NCBI GenBank assembly: GCA_035578175.1
Contig: JAQMRL010000001.1
Location: 437,687,639 to 437,751,638 of the forward strand
Direction of reading: 5' to 3'
From: Catonia carolina
Taxonomy: Eukaryota > Arthropoda > Insecta > Hemiptera > Achilidae
DNA: 64,000 nt
Part shown: piece by piece, positions 63,960-64,000 of the stretch
How positions within the stretch are numbered: the first letter of the stretch is position 1
Layout of the letters: every line of letters starts with the position of its first letter
Notes under the pieces: generated by a model
What the model saw: only the letters and a program-made list of their open reading frames with translations
The model's database searches: none
Told to the model about the DNA's origin: nothing
Translations under genes and position numbers: made by a program

Positions 63960-64000
63960 CTCCAATTTGCATTCAACTACCCATAATTCACTAAGCCCAG
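63960..64000 (-). CDS. LRRC9: LRRC9-like exon, partial at window edge
   Basis: Donor GTAAGC after 63960; the acceptor lies beyond the window. Two bases then 13 codons 'GLSELWVVECKLE'. LRRC9 has 'LKELWIAECCIE' just before its KLYLY repeat, and the next exon (54576-54716) continues it in phase 0 with correct spacing. Confidence 0.82.

Overview
The window looks like intronic DNA from a repeat-rich animal genome, most likely an arthropod. I infer this from its AT-richness, GT-AG introns, a spliced host gene, tRNA-derived SINEs with A and B boxes, and relics of mariner, Tigger/pogo, hAT, P, piggyBac-like, RTE, Jockey/CR1-like and Penelope-like elements. No prokaryotic feature is present. The species cannot be named from the sequence.

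Host gene. Eleven minus-strand exons run from 63960-64000 down to 5014-5170. All have GT and AG borders, and every join keeps the reading phase. Together they give about 516 codons of a leucine-rich-repeat protein that I recognise as LRRC9-like. In order they carry an LRR block (63960, 54576, 41589), an LRR cap with a CPVC-type segment (40172), helical and linker segments (36518, 32718, 21105), a middle domain (17371, 13560), a Cys-rich segment ending in a conserved 'VPAFIIEYNYI' stretch (10052), and the start of a second LRR block (5014). Both gene ends lie outside the window. Exons are about 2.4% of the sequence; the introns are 1.2 to 12.9 kb and mostly mobile DNA.

Layout. 0-5 kb: small DNA transposons (mariner-type, a TTAA MITE, an 825-bp TIR element, a 129-bp hAT MITE) and SINEs. 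5.7-7.9 kb: a 2.2-kb quasi-palindrome built of minisatellites. 7.9-9.9 kb: a P-superfamily element, with a second copy at 55.4-57.4 kb. 10.3-11 kb: a tandem array. 12.4-17.3 kb: Jockey, mariner and RT relics and a piggyBac-like element. 17.8-19.4 kb: a triplicated repeat/SINE junction and a 446-bp palindrome with hammerhead-like motifs. 22.5-25.2 kb: a nearly complete Tigger element. 26.9-32.1 kb: a hAT element interrupted by a full-length RTE retrotransposon with an intact 1031-codon ORF. 32-40 kb: repeats between exons and nested TTAA elements. 40.8-54.4 kb: rearranged mariners, a 1-kb foldback, a 4-kb hAT filled with other elements, and several copies of a roughly 950-bp family. 55-64 kb: P copy 2, RT relics, a CR1-like relic, and a three-level nest (hAT MITE in SINE in TTAA element) just upstream of the last exon.

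Only the LRRC9-like exons and the RTE ORF look intact. Nearly everything else is decayed or non-autonomous, but many insertions keep target-site duplications (TSDs), so their boundaries and relative order can be read directly. All family assignments come from reading the sequence without database searches.
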